Below the pieces are notes generated by a model. It worked only from the letters and a program-made list of their open reading frames with translations. It ran no database searches and had not been told where the DNA came from. From assembly GCA_020543525.1 (NCBI GenBank), contig JAHYIO010000009.1, forward strand, positions 124,001 to 188,000: DNA of 64,000 bases, given 5' to 3'. The stretch comes from Coriolopsis trogii. Its lineage: Eukaryota; Basidiomycota; Agaricomycetes; Polyporales; Polyporaceae. Positions within the stretch are counted from its first letter, which is position 1. Every line of letters starts with the position of its first letter. Positions 22,501 through 34,125 of the stretch are shown here, one piece after another. A program made the translations under genes and the position numbers.

Positions 22501-23846
22501 GTATTCACGATAGCTGTATGTATCCCACCGGTCGATGACCATGCGAACGTTAGTTGAGGCTTTCTGCGCTAGATGCGAACGGCAAGAAGGATGAATGCCT
22601 GATCGGCATACTGTCAGAAGAGGGTATCAACGCCATGAAAGAGGATGCCGAGCGGGCCGCGAAGGAGTTGGCGAAGGTGAAGGAAGAGCGCAAGGACTTC
22701 GCACTTCAACCCGACCTGTTCACGCAAGCGAAGCTGGTCAAGCGGACGGAAGTGTCGTCTGACACTAGGTGCGTTTCTCCGGCAGTGACTGCGCGTAGCG
22801 TGTGTTTAGCATTGCACTAGACTGTACACCTTCCGCTTACCGGACAAGAAGGATGGCAGCCACGGCGTGCTCGGGCTTCCTGTCGGCCGACATGTCCAGA
22901 TTTCGGTGCACTTCAAGGACCAGGCTGTCATGCGGAGCTACACTCCTACACGACCTGTTTTGCCGGAGGAAGAGGACGGCACTTTCGACTTGCTCGTCAA
23001 GACGTACATGCCAACCGACGACGGTCCGTTCCCTCCTGGTGGGACTGTCTCGAACTACTTGGATTGCATGCAGGACGGTGGGTACATCGTGAGAGGCAGT
23101 TTACAGCGTGAACCTGACATTGTTGCGGATGACAGAGGAAGAGATCGACATACGCGGACCCTCTGGGGGCATCACATACAAGGGTCACGGGAACTTCGAC
23201 ATCGAGGGCAAGGACTTCCACTTTGACAAGGTGCGCATTTTGGACTTTGCGCCCTCTAGAGTTCGGCGCGATCCTGAACGATATATAGATCAACCTTGTT
23301 GCGGGAGGCAGCGGCCTTACGCCGCACTGGCAACTCATCCATGCGATTCTGTCCGACTCTACGGATAAAACGGTCATTTCGCTCCTAGACAGGCGAGTCA
23401 TCGTCGGCTTGCGCTGGAGCATGACAGCTGACGGACCACATGCATAGCAACAAGTGCTACGGCGACATCTTGCTGCGGGAAGAACTACAAAAGTACGCGG
23501 ATGAGCAGCCGGCGCGATTCAGAGTGCTGCACGTACTTTCTAGCGAACCCGAAGACGAGGAGTTCAAGGTGAATAGATCGCTTGTATGCATGCCACTCTC
23601 TGTAGTCGTTGACCGTTCGGAACCAGTGCTCTGTCGGTAGGTTGAACAAAGAGATCATGTAAGCTCGCGGAAGTCTTCCGAGATACGCACGGGCGCTCAT
23701 GAATACACAGGGAAGAGCATTTCTACCCAGCCAAAGCCGACGTCGGAACGTTCTTGTGCGGTCCCCCTGGGCTGATCGAGAAGGCAGCGCTCCCAGGACT
23801 GAAGGAAATGGGTTTCAAGGCGGGCGAGACGGTCTTTGGGTTCTGA
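19513..23846 (+). CDS. niaD: Nitrate reductase [NAD(P)H], copy 2
   Basis: Intact tandem paralogue of copy 1, same domain order: N-terminal extension; Mo-pterin domain (STPDSWIPR, RLTGKHPLN, ligand Cys in TFGCDGNRRKEVNM, PLRTIIPGFVGGRQVKWL); dimerisation domain ending GMQNNAWYRV; cytochrome b5 domain with an uninterrupted SWHPGGANAI; FAD domain (MRSYTPTRP, GPSGGITYKGHG); NAD(P)H domain (LVAGGSGLTPHWQLI, FLCGPPGLI). The start at 19513 gives an N-terminus about 50 residues longer than copy 1, with WTKETLSTPWPRAH at its head and a Lys/Asp/Glu/Asn-rich linker at about 20010-20160. Exon 1 is 19513-19826, the 7-nt exon 19878-19884, and exon 3 starts at 19951. It has fewer introns than copy 1 and the canonical CGPP, so it may be the housekeeping enzyme. 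No NRT2 transporter or nitrite reductase lies nearby, unlike the usual fungal nitrate cluster. Confidence 0.94.
19878..19884 (+). other. 7-nt microexon of nitrate reductase 2
   Basis: CTACAAG between a GTACAG acceptor and a GTCATT donor, same sequence and phase as 11675-11681. Exon 1 is 314 nt (phase 2) and exon 3 opens in phase 0, so this exon is needed for the frame. Confidence 0.7.
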
Positions 23847-24078
23847 CATTGGCACTGTATTGATGTTCACCGACACCACTACGATGCTATCGTACGTGGT
23901 AATGGCATATTGTCAGCATTTGGTCTATCATCGCGTGCGGTAGTTAATTCCCTCCATTTCGCTAAGGTCGATAGTATGTACGAGCTTGCGCGACCACCCA
24001 GATGTTCCGCAGGCCTTGCAGTCACCGACGTGCAAATAGTCTTCGTCTTCTCACGCACATGCCAGACCTTCATCAGCC

Positions 24079-25799
24079 CTATCCGATAGATGCCCGGGGG
24101 AAGCAAGTAGAGGTAGACTCACCGAGCGTCATCGTGTGCTCGAGTAACCATGTCGCTTCTGCCAGACCGTAGTCTGGAAGCGTCAGCCTCCGATCCGGAG
24201 AGGGAACACAGAGAGTGTGCTGGAGGGTCGGGCCATGGCAGATGTAGTAGAAGTCTTGCATCTCGCCGCCGATGAAGAGCCGGAGGGAGTGACGGCCGAC
24301 CACGTCCGGATGCATCAGGCGCTTTTGGAGCGTACCCGACTGCGGGCAACGGTACGAGGCGGGATTCATCAGGACAGTGAGCCTAGGAAGACGTTCGATC
24401 TTGATTTCGTCTAGCGTCAGCGTCACGGTAGGCCGGACAGAGCAAGTAAGATACGGCCACTCACGAGAGAGATGAACCGGTCGATGAAATCTGGCTCGTG
24501 CTCGACTGGTAGCACCATCGCACGCAGTGTGGACGGGAGACAGCCGGCGAAGAGAGACGCGTTGGCGGCGGTGAGCCGTGCGCTCCTGTTGACGAGGGCG
24601 AGGACGGTGAGTTCGGGCAGCCGTTGGACGATCTTGAGGAGCGGTTCGGCGGCGACGTAGTGGAGGTCGAGGTACACCCGGCGGAGGTGTGGTTTATGCT
24701 CCGATCGGAGGAAGGCCGCGAGGGGCGCGAGGTCGCGCTCGAGGTCGTCTCGTAGTCCTCGAGGGGCGATCAGCTTGAAATCGGTGAGGAGCGGGAAGGC
24801 GGAGGGGGCGGCTCCGAGGGCGTCGAACGGGCTGGGCGTACACGTGAGTACTTTGACGAAGAGCGAGGTGAGGTGCGGAGAGCTCGAGAGGTACGTCCTC
24901 AGGGCGCGCATGTCGGGAGGGGCGATGAGCGCCGCGTGCTCGAGGTTCGGGAGGGGCGTGTTTGGAGGGCAGATCCCGCCGGGGGTGACGAGGGAGCGGA
25001 GGGTGGGGGCATTGTGCTCGATTAGGCTTTGCGCGTTTCGGACGGAGGTCGCGAAGGACGTGGGGAGGATACTTGGGAGCCAGTCGTGAATAGACTGCAC
25101 GATTCTGAAGCTTTTCAGGTTTCTGAGGGATAGGAACTCTGGGCTCATAACTTGGAACGGTCTGGCGGCGTTTGGTGCATGAGGAGTCAGCGGCGTGTAG
25201 ACAGATCGGCAAGCCGAGGAGGCCGCCGAGATGAAAACTCACGGAATCGACAGGGCTTTCAGGTTCGTGCATCTGAGCAAATGGCCGGCGATCGTGCTGG
25301 GAAAGTCCACGAGGTTGCCGCGCCAGTCGAACGTCTGTAATCGAGGGAGAGCAACCAGGGTGGCGCAGACCGACTCTGGAAGCAGAAAGGACGATAGAGG
25401 TCGGCGTGGAGATATCACCTTCAGCGAAGCTCACTTACGCAGCTCCTCTGAACCCGCATTCTCAACTGGAGGATATTCGTACCAGCGAACAGAGAAAGCG
25501 TGTACGACTTGAGCAATACACGCGCTTTCGGCGATAAAGCGGAGGAAATCGCGCGAGCGTGCGTTATGGTGTCGTAAACTTGTATGATCCTCCTCGGTGA
25601 AATCGTTTGCGCCGGCAACCCAATACCAGTCGCGTTTCCGGTTGATGCCAAAGGAGACAATAAGTTTGGAAAAGACGAGGGGGAGGGTAAGATCGTGCAT
25701 CATCCTAGAGACGAGCATGAGAGTCGCGCGAGTCGGGGATGGTGCCACTTCTGCGATGAGTACAAAGAGTTCGGGAGGTAAGACCATAGCGTCGCACAT
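24079..25799 (-). CDS. F-box/LRR-like protein of unknown target
   Basis: Starts at ATG 25799 with MVLPPELFVLIAEVAP, the opening of an agaricomycete F-box-like domain, followed by LMLVSRMMHDLTLPLVFSKL. Exon 1 ends near 25436 (donor GTAAGT). Exon 2 gives LVALPRLQTFDWRGNLVDFP and exon 3, from about 25150, gives a long leucine-rich series with pieces such as LPNLEHAALIAPPDMRAL and LPELTVLALVNRSARL. A fourth exon near 24423 adds LPRLTVLMNPASYRC. F-box proteins link substrates to SCF ubiquitin ligases, but many of this expanded fungal group are uncharacterised. The 3' end is uncertain: a stop occurs at 24079, but a GTGAGT donor just before it could lead to a further exon ending at 23879. The gene is convergent with nitrate reductase 2 and divergent from dpm1. 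Confidence 0.7.
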
Positions 25800-26414
25800 C
25801 TGCGTCGTGATGGGGTAGTTTGAGTGAGGTGAGCAAGAGTAAGAGTGGGAGACTCACCAAAATGAATGCGAAGAAGATAAGTCTGTGAACAGGAGGGGGG
25901 GGCACGAGGACCCTCACCGACATGGCTCGTGATGTAACGGCGTTAAGTCGCTACCCATTGCTGTTACTCTTAGGGCTAGCTGTACGCGTACGAGTTTACA
26001 GACCGGGTCACGAAACCTCGCACTTGTATAGCATTCAGACCCAGGGGGCTACCAGGTCTTGCATGTCTTGTGTTGTGATGTGCGTGGTCGGAGGTTGGGC
26101 CAGAATGTGGATGTATGCGCGAAGAAAGAGGAGGATGCGTACGAATTCCAAAATGAGAGGACCGGGCAGACCGGACCGTGACGTCCGAATGGAGTGAAGG
26201 ACGTGTCTCGCGAAAGCCTGCGCGCCCTGCCACCTCATCTCGCTTCTACTCCTCCCGTCGACCATCCCGCCCACTCTCTCTCTTCTCTCTTCATATTCCT
26301 CCTCGCATCGACCGCCAAACTCGTGCCCTTGCAAGCCAACTGTGTTTCCGGGCTCCTCGTCCACCGTCCAAGCTCTGACATCGGTTGTACAACGCCCGCC
26401 CCGCAACTCAGCCA
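25800..26414. other. Divergent promoter region between the F-box/LRR gene and dpm1
   Basis: About 0.6 kb between two start codons. It holds a G-run (about 25892-25900) and, just before dpm1, a CT-rich leader (about 26245-26300) typical of fungal transcription starts. Confidence 0.5.
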
Positions 26415-27377
26415 ATGTCTGGCATTCACTACTCTGTAGTCGTCCCCGCGTTCAGGGAGAATGGCAATCTCAGGCCCCTCGTCACGCGCATCTTTGGGGC
26501 GCTCTCACAGGCCAACTCGCCCGTCAGTCCGCACGAGGTAGAGGTCATCGTTGTCGATGACAACTCGCGCGACGGCTCCGTCGAAACCGTGGAAGACCTC
26601 CGCCGCGAAGGCTACAATGTCCGCATCATTGTCCGCACCACAGAGCGCGGTCTCAGTAGCGCCGTCGTGCGCGGATTCAGGGAAGCTCAAGGCGACAACA
26701 TGTTGTGCATGGACGCAGACTTGCAGGTCAGTTCCACTCCAGATTCGCATGTCTCGCCGCACGCCCGCTCCGTGAGTTACTTAGCCGTATTCCTCTCCAG
26801 CATCCTCCCGAGTATGTTCCAGCTATGCTCGCGTCCATGTCGCCGACAAAACAGTTTGCGCTGGGCACACGCTACGCCAAAGGTGTCGAGATTGACGAGG
26901 GCTGGCCTCTCTACCGTCGCGTCATCTCGTCCGGCGCACGCATGCTCGCCCTCCCTCTCACCTCCGCGAGCGACCCCATGTCCGGCTTCTTCGGGATCCG
27001 GAAAGAGACCGTACGTGAACTCGACCCTCTTTGTATGCGCGCTATGCATGATCCTCATACTGGGTTGTACTCAGTTCATGAAAGCGCGTAATTTGAATTC
27101 CGACGGGTTCAAGATTGCGCTCGACCTGCTCGTCAAATGCAACATCCCCGGAAACGCGATCGCCGAGGTCCCCTTCTCCTTCGGCGTCCGTGCCGAGGGC
27201 GAGTCGAAACTCACTGGCAAAGTCATGATCCGCTACCTCGAGCAGCTCGCCGAACTGTACTGGTACCGCTTCAGCGGACTCATTGTCTTCCTGGCGATCA
27301 TGGCGTTCGTAATGTTCATCTTCATCGCACAAACACTGCTCGGCGGCATGGACAGCAAGTCGCAGTCGAAGCACTGA
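26415..27377 (+). CDS. dpm1: Dolichol-phosphate mannosyltransferase catalytic subunit
   Basis: Three exons, 26415-26726, 26801-27010 and 27075-27377, all joined in phase 0, give 274 residues. The GT2 glycosyltransferase fold is clear: SVVVPAFRENGNLRPL at the N-terminus, VEVIVVDDNSRDGSVE, then the metal-binding DAD in MLCMDADLQHPPEYVP, and SDPMSGFFGIRKE. The C-terminal SGLIVFLAIMAFVMFIFIA is one membrane span. The enzyme transfers mannose from GDP-mannose to dolichol phosphate at the ER for N-glycosylation, O-mannosylation and GPI anchors. The membrane anchor in the same chain resembles the yeast-type enzyme rather than the human type, which needs DPM2/DPM3. ATG 26415 is chosen because the frame upstream of it has no other ATG. 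No defect is seen. Confidence 0.96.
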   Translation: MSGIHYSVVVPAFRENGNLRPLVTRIFGALSQANSPVSPHEVEVIVVDDNSRDGSVETVEDLRREGYNVRIIVRTTERGLSSAVVRGFREAQGDNMLCMDADLQVSSTPDSHVSPHARSVSYLAVFLSSILPSMFQLCSRPCRRQNSLRWAHATPKVSRLTRAGLSTVASSRPAHACSPSLSPPRATPCPASSGSGKRPYVNSTLFVCALCMILILGCTQFMKARNLNSDGFKIALDLLVKCNIPGNAIAEVPFSFGVRAEGESKLTGKVMIRYLEQLAELYWYRFSGLIVFLAIMAFVMFIFIAQTLLGGMDSKSQSKH

Positions 27378-28300
27378 GCCTTGCACCTTGATGTGGAGTC
27401 CGGCGGCCGACTTGATCTGACTTGTGGACGGACATATGGAAGAGGGTATGCGTGTACTGCGTCGATCGCTGTCTGTATGGCTATTCGTATTGTTATTGTC
27501 GTTCCTTCTTCTTCAGCCCTCTACCATTTTTCGTTCCTTATATGCGCACAATTCTGCGTTTTTTGATGAGAAAGAAGGTGGCCCATGAACATCAAGAGTA
27601 ACTCAAGAGCAAGAGAGCGCAAACGACACAAGACTCCCTGCCTCAACTGACCAAGGGAGTGTTCGCGGTCTGTCGCTTAGGTGTGACGAAATGCGCGTGT
27701 CACGCTCAAAATGGCAAGGTCGCAAAATAGGTTTGAACTACTGCCCGTGCCTCATCAAGCCTTTCCACGTCGACGCGCATCCAAAAACAACCCTGCCGCC
27801 CCTCTCCGACATGGATCTACCCGCTACATACGCCAGCATGTCCTGGTGAAGGCCGTACCATGGTCGATACATGTCCCCCTGGATGGCTACCGAATGCCTC
27901 TCGTCCAAGGTCTTCTCGTCTCTCCCAATCCCCTTTACCTTGGATGAAATGAACGTTCGCTCACTTCCTGGCGATATCCGTCTATGGCTCGACTTCCAGC
28001 CACCCTAACCTCAGGCTTGGCCACCAACGAGGCGGGGACCCAACCAGCTCATCAACCAGTTGTTGTGGGGCTTGTTATACGGAGCGTTAGCCTGTCCTTT
28101 GACACAATACCCGACCCCGATGGTCAGTTCTCCGCTAGTTCTTTGCGCGTTGAATCATATCTGACTTCGTCGATGCCAAGTCGGACGAACCGTCCTTTTC
28201 AACTTCTCCCCGCACTGCTCCTCGTTCAGGGCATGCCAGGGTATATGGGTCTCTAGTCCCTCGAGTAGCCAATCAGTGCTTTCGTCGTCGGACCATAGAG

Positions 28301-28614
28301 ATGTGTCTCTCCGAGGCTGAGGTGAGTCCCCGACGTCTTGAATTTACCTGTCAGTACTGTACGCTAAGATAAACGTCACGTCATGTCAGGCCAAGCACCC
28401 GATCGTGATGAGCATGCAATGCCTATCGTTCTCAGAGCAAGCAAAACAGGTCCTCTTCACGCTCTTTCCAACATTTGGGGGTCACCCTCGCAACCTCACT
28501 CAAGGTGGCACTGGGATGGATGATGATGCAGAAGTCCGCCCATTGACTGGGAAGTTCTCGCAGGCTCTCTCAAGTCGGCAGAAGGGCTTCGAGGGCCCAC
28601 TCTTCACGGATTGA
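28301..28614 (+). CDS. Possible two-exon small protein (81 aa), doubtful
   Basis: Exon 28301-28321 (MCLSEAE) followed by a 68-nt intron with GTGAGT and CAG ends, then exon 28390-28614 in frame, gives 81 residues. The second exon reads AKHPIVMSMQCLSFSEQ and continues through FPTFGGHPRNLTQGG to a TGA. The splice signals and intron size fit local genes, but no homologue or domain is known to me. It may be the only coding piece in the gene-poor block, or chance. Confidence 0.22.
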
Positions 28615-29220
28615 AGGTTGCGTTGGGGCGTGTACGTCTGCGGGAGGCTGTCTGGTAAAGTGCGATACCGCGACCTCTGTGTTGAACGTCGCATGGGCGA
28701 AGGGGATACACCCGACTCGTCTCGGACAATCCAGGCGCGAGCTGCTTCTCGCATACGTAGCCATTCGTCCACATCTCAGTCTGCGCACGTTCGAGTGTAC
28801 CGGCCGCCTTGTTATGAGTATGCAAACGGACGTTTAATGAGTTGGATGGATGTGAGGCCGAGGAACGTCGAGAAACGGACGCCGCACACACTTGCAGACG
28901 CAAACGCCTCAAGCTAGCTCTTCCGTGGCGTTGCATTGTTATAGTCTCGGACGAGGTCTTCTTGGTGTATGGCAGCACGCAGGCAGGCTTACGCAGCGGC
29001 GACGACGAGGCGTACACGTCGTCCAGCTCGATTCCTTCCTGCGACACTGGTGCTCAGCGCCGCTCGCGTAGATGCAGGCAACACGTCGCACATCGGTACA
29101 TCAATTCTGGCCAGGAATTATGGGACGTGAAGACCGGTCGTGATGCCTGTGCTCTGCTACCAGTCGTGCAAACCACAGCCCGCGCTCAGCCCAGGCCGCG
29201 ATCGAAGCGCCTGCCGCACA

Positions 29221-29242
29221 GGGGGGGAGGGAGGGAGGGGGG
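29221..29242 (+). repeat. Guanine-quadruplex-type run
   Basis: Four guanine runs of 7, 3, 3 and 6 separated by single A residues. This fits the simplest G-quadruplex pattern with one-base loops. Confidence 0.7.
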
Positions 29243-31725
29243 TTCGTTTAGTGGCACTCTGCTACAAACCGTTCCACAGCGACACTGAACGCGGGATGCA
29301 CAGGCGGAACGACGACCGCGCGAAACAGCCGGTGCTCTCCGTGACGGTGTCGGAACCCTGGCCAGATCATGGAACCGTGTGCGGCCACTCGCAGTGCGGA
29401 CCTCCGGGCCTGCTAGCCATCCCGGACGCCGCCGTTCCTGTCCATCCAAAAGAAAATTAGTGGAGAAAAAAAGGAACGAGGACACATATGGCCAGATGCA
29501 GCGACCCGGAAATGACGCTACGCACGGTCGGGTCGTACTGGGCCGAAGCGTCGAATGCGTACGGTCGAACGCGTCGCAAGATCCCCGCCCCAGATTCCCT
29601 TGTTCGCCACCGTCGCTCCTCCGCTCGAGTCTCCTTCTCATGGCACGTCCAGCCTTCCCGTCCCGGACCTCGAGGCTGAGAACTCAACGGCCACAAGTGC
29701 GGCAGGGAACAAGGTCCGGGAACGCGAGACGCGAGACGCGAAACACGAAACGAGGTAACCATATCCACGACGCTTCGCCCGCGCTCCGCGTCCGACGAGC
29801 AAGAAGAGGGCTGGGAGAAGGAAACTGTCGGTCCAACGTGTTCGTCGTCGGGAAGCCGTATGCTGGTCCCCTGCCGTAGGACCCTGGACGGAGGGACCAG
29901 GCGGGTGTATTTCTGGGGTGGTGGATCCGTCGTTGTTGACGTGCACGCCTCGATGGAGGCTCCGCCGCGCCTCCGGACACTCCGTGAGCCCCTCGAGGTG
30001 TCTTTGCGCAGCACATAGTCCAGATTGCGTCGGGCCGCGGTGCGGGCACCACTGAGGCTATGTGATGGACATGGTCCGAGGTCGGGGGCGGTACGAGCTG
30101 TCGTGGCAAGGAACCTGGAGCTGGAATGAGGCCCGAGACATCTGGGCCAGTAGGTCCGAGGGAAGGGGGTGACGTACGTTCGTGACCAGCGGCCAGCTTG
30201 AATGGCAGACGCCTCACGCAGCCTTGTGGTGTGCTCGAGCTAGCCCTTGTTCGTTCATCCTGTGTCTGCGCGGGAACGACGACGTCCGATAGGGAAAAGC
30301 CCGCTGCGCGTGCGTCATGTCGAGGTTTTCCCGTTTTTCAATACACGCTGTCCGTTTCGCTTTCGGTAGCGGCGGTCCCTTCGGCACATCGGACAAGCTC
30401 GGACGCTCTGCGCGGCTCGAACTGGTCCAACTTGACCCTGAGGGTCAGCAGCTAAACCGGTCGTCCAGAAAGGGGCTAGCTGGACTATGGTCGATGTCGT
30501 TGTGTGTGCACACAGCATGTGCCATGAGGGGACCCTGTGACGACGTCTCCGGGCGGGCTCTACCAGGGCAAGCACAAAAATTTGCGCGAACGCGGGTCGC
30601 TGATCAGCGGGGCGCGGAGAGCGGCTGCCAGGAGCTGTGGTTCGATCTTAGCTCTGGTTCTGCGGCTTCGGATGAATTGGAGGACCTCAGGCCTCAGGTC
30701 CGTGCGCCCACGGCTTCGACTTCGGATACGCTGACTGCGGGAATGGGGGAAGTGCTGGCACTCTGGCTGGTGTGCAAACCTAGAGTCGTTCGAAGGCCAC
30801 GTGGGACGGTGAGATGAAGAACAAAGTCCTTGAGGAGGAAAATTTTCCAGGGACCGTAAGGTCTTTCACGGACGGTGCGGATTTCAATGAGAGAAGGCGA
30901 GCGGATACGAGAGCCGTCGAGGACAGGGAAAACCATCTAGGGTTTGAAAGGATCGTCGAATGCCGAATCGGGCTCTGTTCGCCTTCTTTGGTCAGTTTGT
31001 GCGTTGTGCGAGACCGGAAGAGGAAATGAACGAAGGGAGGCACAACACGCACAGATACCTTCATAGACTTGGGATATGAACGAGGCTCGGACACTAGAAG
31101 CTCAGTGATGCTACCGCATGAACCCACCCAACGGCTCGATCGTACTGCAGGTTCGACAAGTTCAGCATGCTGAATTCCACTAGCAGTCCAGGGAAGGTCC
31201 AGACGCACCATGCCGACATGGCGGAGGTATCGTCGAGTCCAAATATATCCGGCTGCACGACCGCATCTCCGTACATCAAGCAGTCCCCGGTGTGCAGACC
31301 TAGTGGGCGCAAGCCGCGGTCTTACGGCCGACGGCGGAGAGTCGGCGAACCTGCACGGCTGGCCCGACGAGTCGAGCGCTGCGAGTGGGGTCAACGAGAG
31401 CAAGCAGCATGCCTCGTCGAGAGCGTGGGTAGAGCGGCTCTCGCGTTGCCAGTCTCCAACCCCTCCTTCTCTATCGTGAAGCCTGCCGCATGGCCGCGCA
31501 CTTGTCGGGGGGGCCGAGGACGGACGTTGGAAGGGATTATACGACCCGTGCTTGTTCGGGACGCTCGTCGCTCACTTGCCAAAGAAGGGGCGGCGGCGCT
31601 CCCTCCCCCAGTTCCCAGTGACCGATGCGATAAGTACAACGGACTGTATAGTGTTCGCTGAGCGCCGTTCGGTGTTCGGTGTTTGATGTTCGGTGCTTCC
31701 CAGTCATCCGCCGAACGAGTGATAT

Positions 31726-31749
31726 GTATACGTATACGTGTACGTGTGC
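31726..31749. repeat. Alternating purine-pyrimidine tract
   Basis: TATACGTATACGTGTACGTG-type alternation, a short low-complexity tract with Z-DNA-like base order. Confidence 0.5.
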
Positions 31750-32944
31750 GGAGTCGCGCCCTGGAGACCGTAACGATGCGCAACCGACGCGCCAGCGTCC
31801 AAGAGCCCACACTAGGAACCCGCCCTACGTGCGCTGGAAGGTACATATGTACTGTAAGGGACGGCGGCGGCGAGCGAGATGAACCCGCGAGCGTTGTTGA
31901 GCCGTTCGGTTGCGTTTGAGGGGTGCAGACTCGAAACAGGGCCCAGACCGAAGGATGCTGACACGGTCCGTGGGTCGGACGGCGGCGGGCCTCTTAGCGT
32001 TACGCGCGACGCGTAAGGGCTGGCTGACTTGAGGCTCGCGCGGAGGCGGAGGCGGGAAAGGCGCAACTGAGGCTGTCACTCGTCTCTGACAGCGTGATGG
32101 TTGATTCGTCCGCGTCGCGAGTCGCGTACTGTGTGTTTACTGCCTTGCGCGGTGGTGTGGGAAGCCGCGCGGCCTGCACCGTGGGCCGCGAGACATGAGC
32201 TTGAGTCTTGGGGCAGGCATGCGTATGGTCGTCGGGCGTTGGAAGCAGTCAGGGCAGGCACCGAAAAGGCTCGACGTTGAGCTTGAGCCAGCTCGAGGAG
32301 AAGGCGGGAGATGTCAATTTCCTTTTCTGGATTCCTGTGCGCCTGGATGTGACGGGGCATGCATGTCTTCACTTGGGATCTGATCTCGTCCAGCTGTTCA
32401 CGGATGACAACTGTCAGCACCAAGTCTGCACGTCTACGCGAAACGCGACGACCGGTGCAAGTCGTACCCCCTGCGGCTTGGCTTGCACAGCTGGTCATGG
32501 CTTCAGGAGCTCCTGGACAAAGTCAACACGAGAATCCACGGAGGACGCTGCCGTCCGCCGCCAGCCACTCCGGGGAAACAAGCTTACGAGTATATCGTGG
32601 ATACGAGACGATCACCACCTCGCCAAAACGGCAGTCACGACAACCTCTGCAAACGACCGCGGTCAGAAGGGAAAGAGGAAGAAAAAAGTCGCAAGAAGAA
32701 CAGGAAGCACGCACCCCCGTTCTAAATGCACGCGCCCCTCTCTCCCGGCTCCAAATCTCCCACTCGGATCGCGTCGCGAGCTTCCCGTGCGTCGTGCACC
32801 TCGTTCCCCCGCCCTCAGCTGCTTCTTTGCCTCCCCGACGTTCTGGACATGCCTTTCGAGGGGTCCAAGTACATATCGTAGACGTACGTTACACGGGCGC
32901 ACCCCGTGGCCTCGCCAAACTCCGCGCGTGTGCCATGTGCCCCC

Positions 32945-32973
32945 GCACACACGCACACGCACACGCACACGCA
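32945..32973 (+). repeat. CACACG microsatellite
   Basis: About four to five tandem units of CACACG/CGCACA type, followed by an A run. Confidence 0.8.
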
Positions 32974-33466
32974 AAAATGGTCTGTAACATCGGAGCATGA
33001 AAGAACCGCGGCGATGTCGAGAACGCACCCCACCAGAGCCCCCTGGACGGATTCGTGGTCCGTGGTGGCGGGAGCAGAACCCATACGCCATGGCGCGGTA
33101 CCATACCATACCATGCCATATGCATAGACCACCACGCTCACGGCTCTTCCGTGCTCGCTGCTCGCGGACTTCCATCGTGCGAATGGGCCGAGTGCTGGAC
33201 GCGAATGGTGGCGCGTCCCCGTAGCCCCGCCGTCCGCTGGTATGTCGATTTCCACCTTCCACCGACCCTGGCCGTACAGGCTACGCCCATGTCCGGCCCA
33301 GGACGGTCGCGCGTACGGCCTACGGGCGTCCCAGGGGGCCGCGATGTCGTAACCGTAAACAGGTAGGAGATCACCTCCGCGCACGATGACGGCATCCGAC
33401 CTCGCACAGTCGAAATGTGGGATCTGATGGTCGTCGGACGAAAGATAGAGTGGGGTGGGTGAGAGA

Positions 33467-33479
33467 GGGGGGGGGGGAG
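33467..33479 (+). repeat. Poly-G run
   Basis: Uninterrupted run of about 12 G residues; assembly or slippage errors are likely here. A similar run is at about 33706-33713. Confidence 0.7.
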
Positions 33480-34106
33480 CTTCGCTTCGACCGCACCCGT
33501 CCGGGCCCTTGGCTTGGAGAATTAAGGGCCTCTTGCCAGTTCGGGTGATGTGCTTGTGCTCGACGCGCGCTATAGAACGTCCTGCCGTGCCGTGACGCGT
33601 CCAGAAGGGTCCTCCGCGTAACGCGACGTCGGGAGCCTCTGGCCTGGGGGAGATCAGATAGGCTTGGAGAGGCTCTGATAGACTCGGGGCTTACACGAGC
33701 AGACAGGGGGGGAGGGAACACGCGACGTGACGGGCGGAAGGGAAGACTCGCCGAGTATCATTATGGTCGCTGCCAATCCGTCATCGAACGTCGAGCTGAG
33801 AGTGTGTGCGCATGCGTGCATGCTGGTATGATGCACGGTCCGTCGTCATTGCGTGTCTTGCCCGAGTGGGGAGTAATGCTCTGAGCTCATTGCGTGCGTT
33901 CGTACCGCCGGTCTCTGTCGGGTCGTGCGTGTCTTCCTGTCTTCTAGACCGTGCACGGTGCGTAATCCGTGAGCGTGCAGAACGCGCGCGGCTGATCTTG
34001 GATCTCTGCCGTGAACAGGCCCACTCTATGTATTGATCATTGACTACATATCGAGCGACGCGCACACACGCTAGCCGGGAGCTAGACGAGATTGAGACGA
34101 GCCGGG

Positions 34107-34125
34107 TCAGGTCAGGTCAGGTCGG
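34107..34125 (+). repeat. Short GGTCA tandem repeat
   Basis: Four near-identical five-base units (GGTCA) in a row. Confidence 0.6.

Noticed and set aside
30780..31403. Minus-strand 207-codon frame in the gene-poor block
   Set aside because: Random-like sequence with no splice-supported extension or domain.
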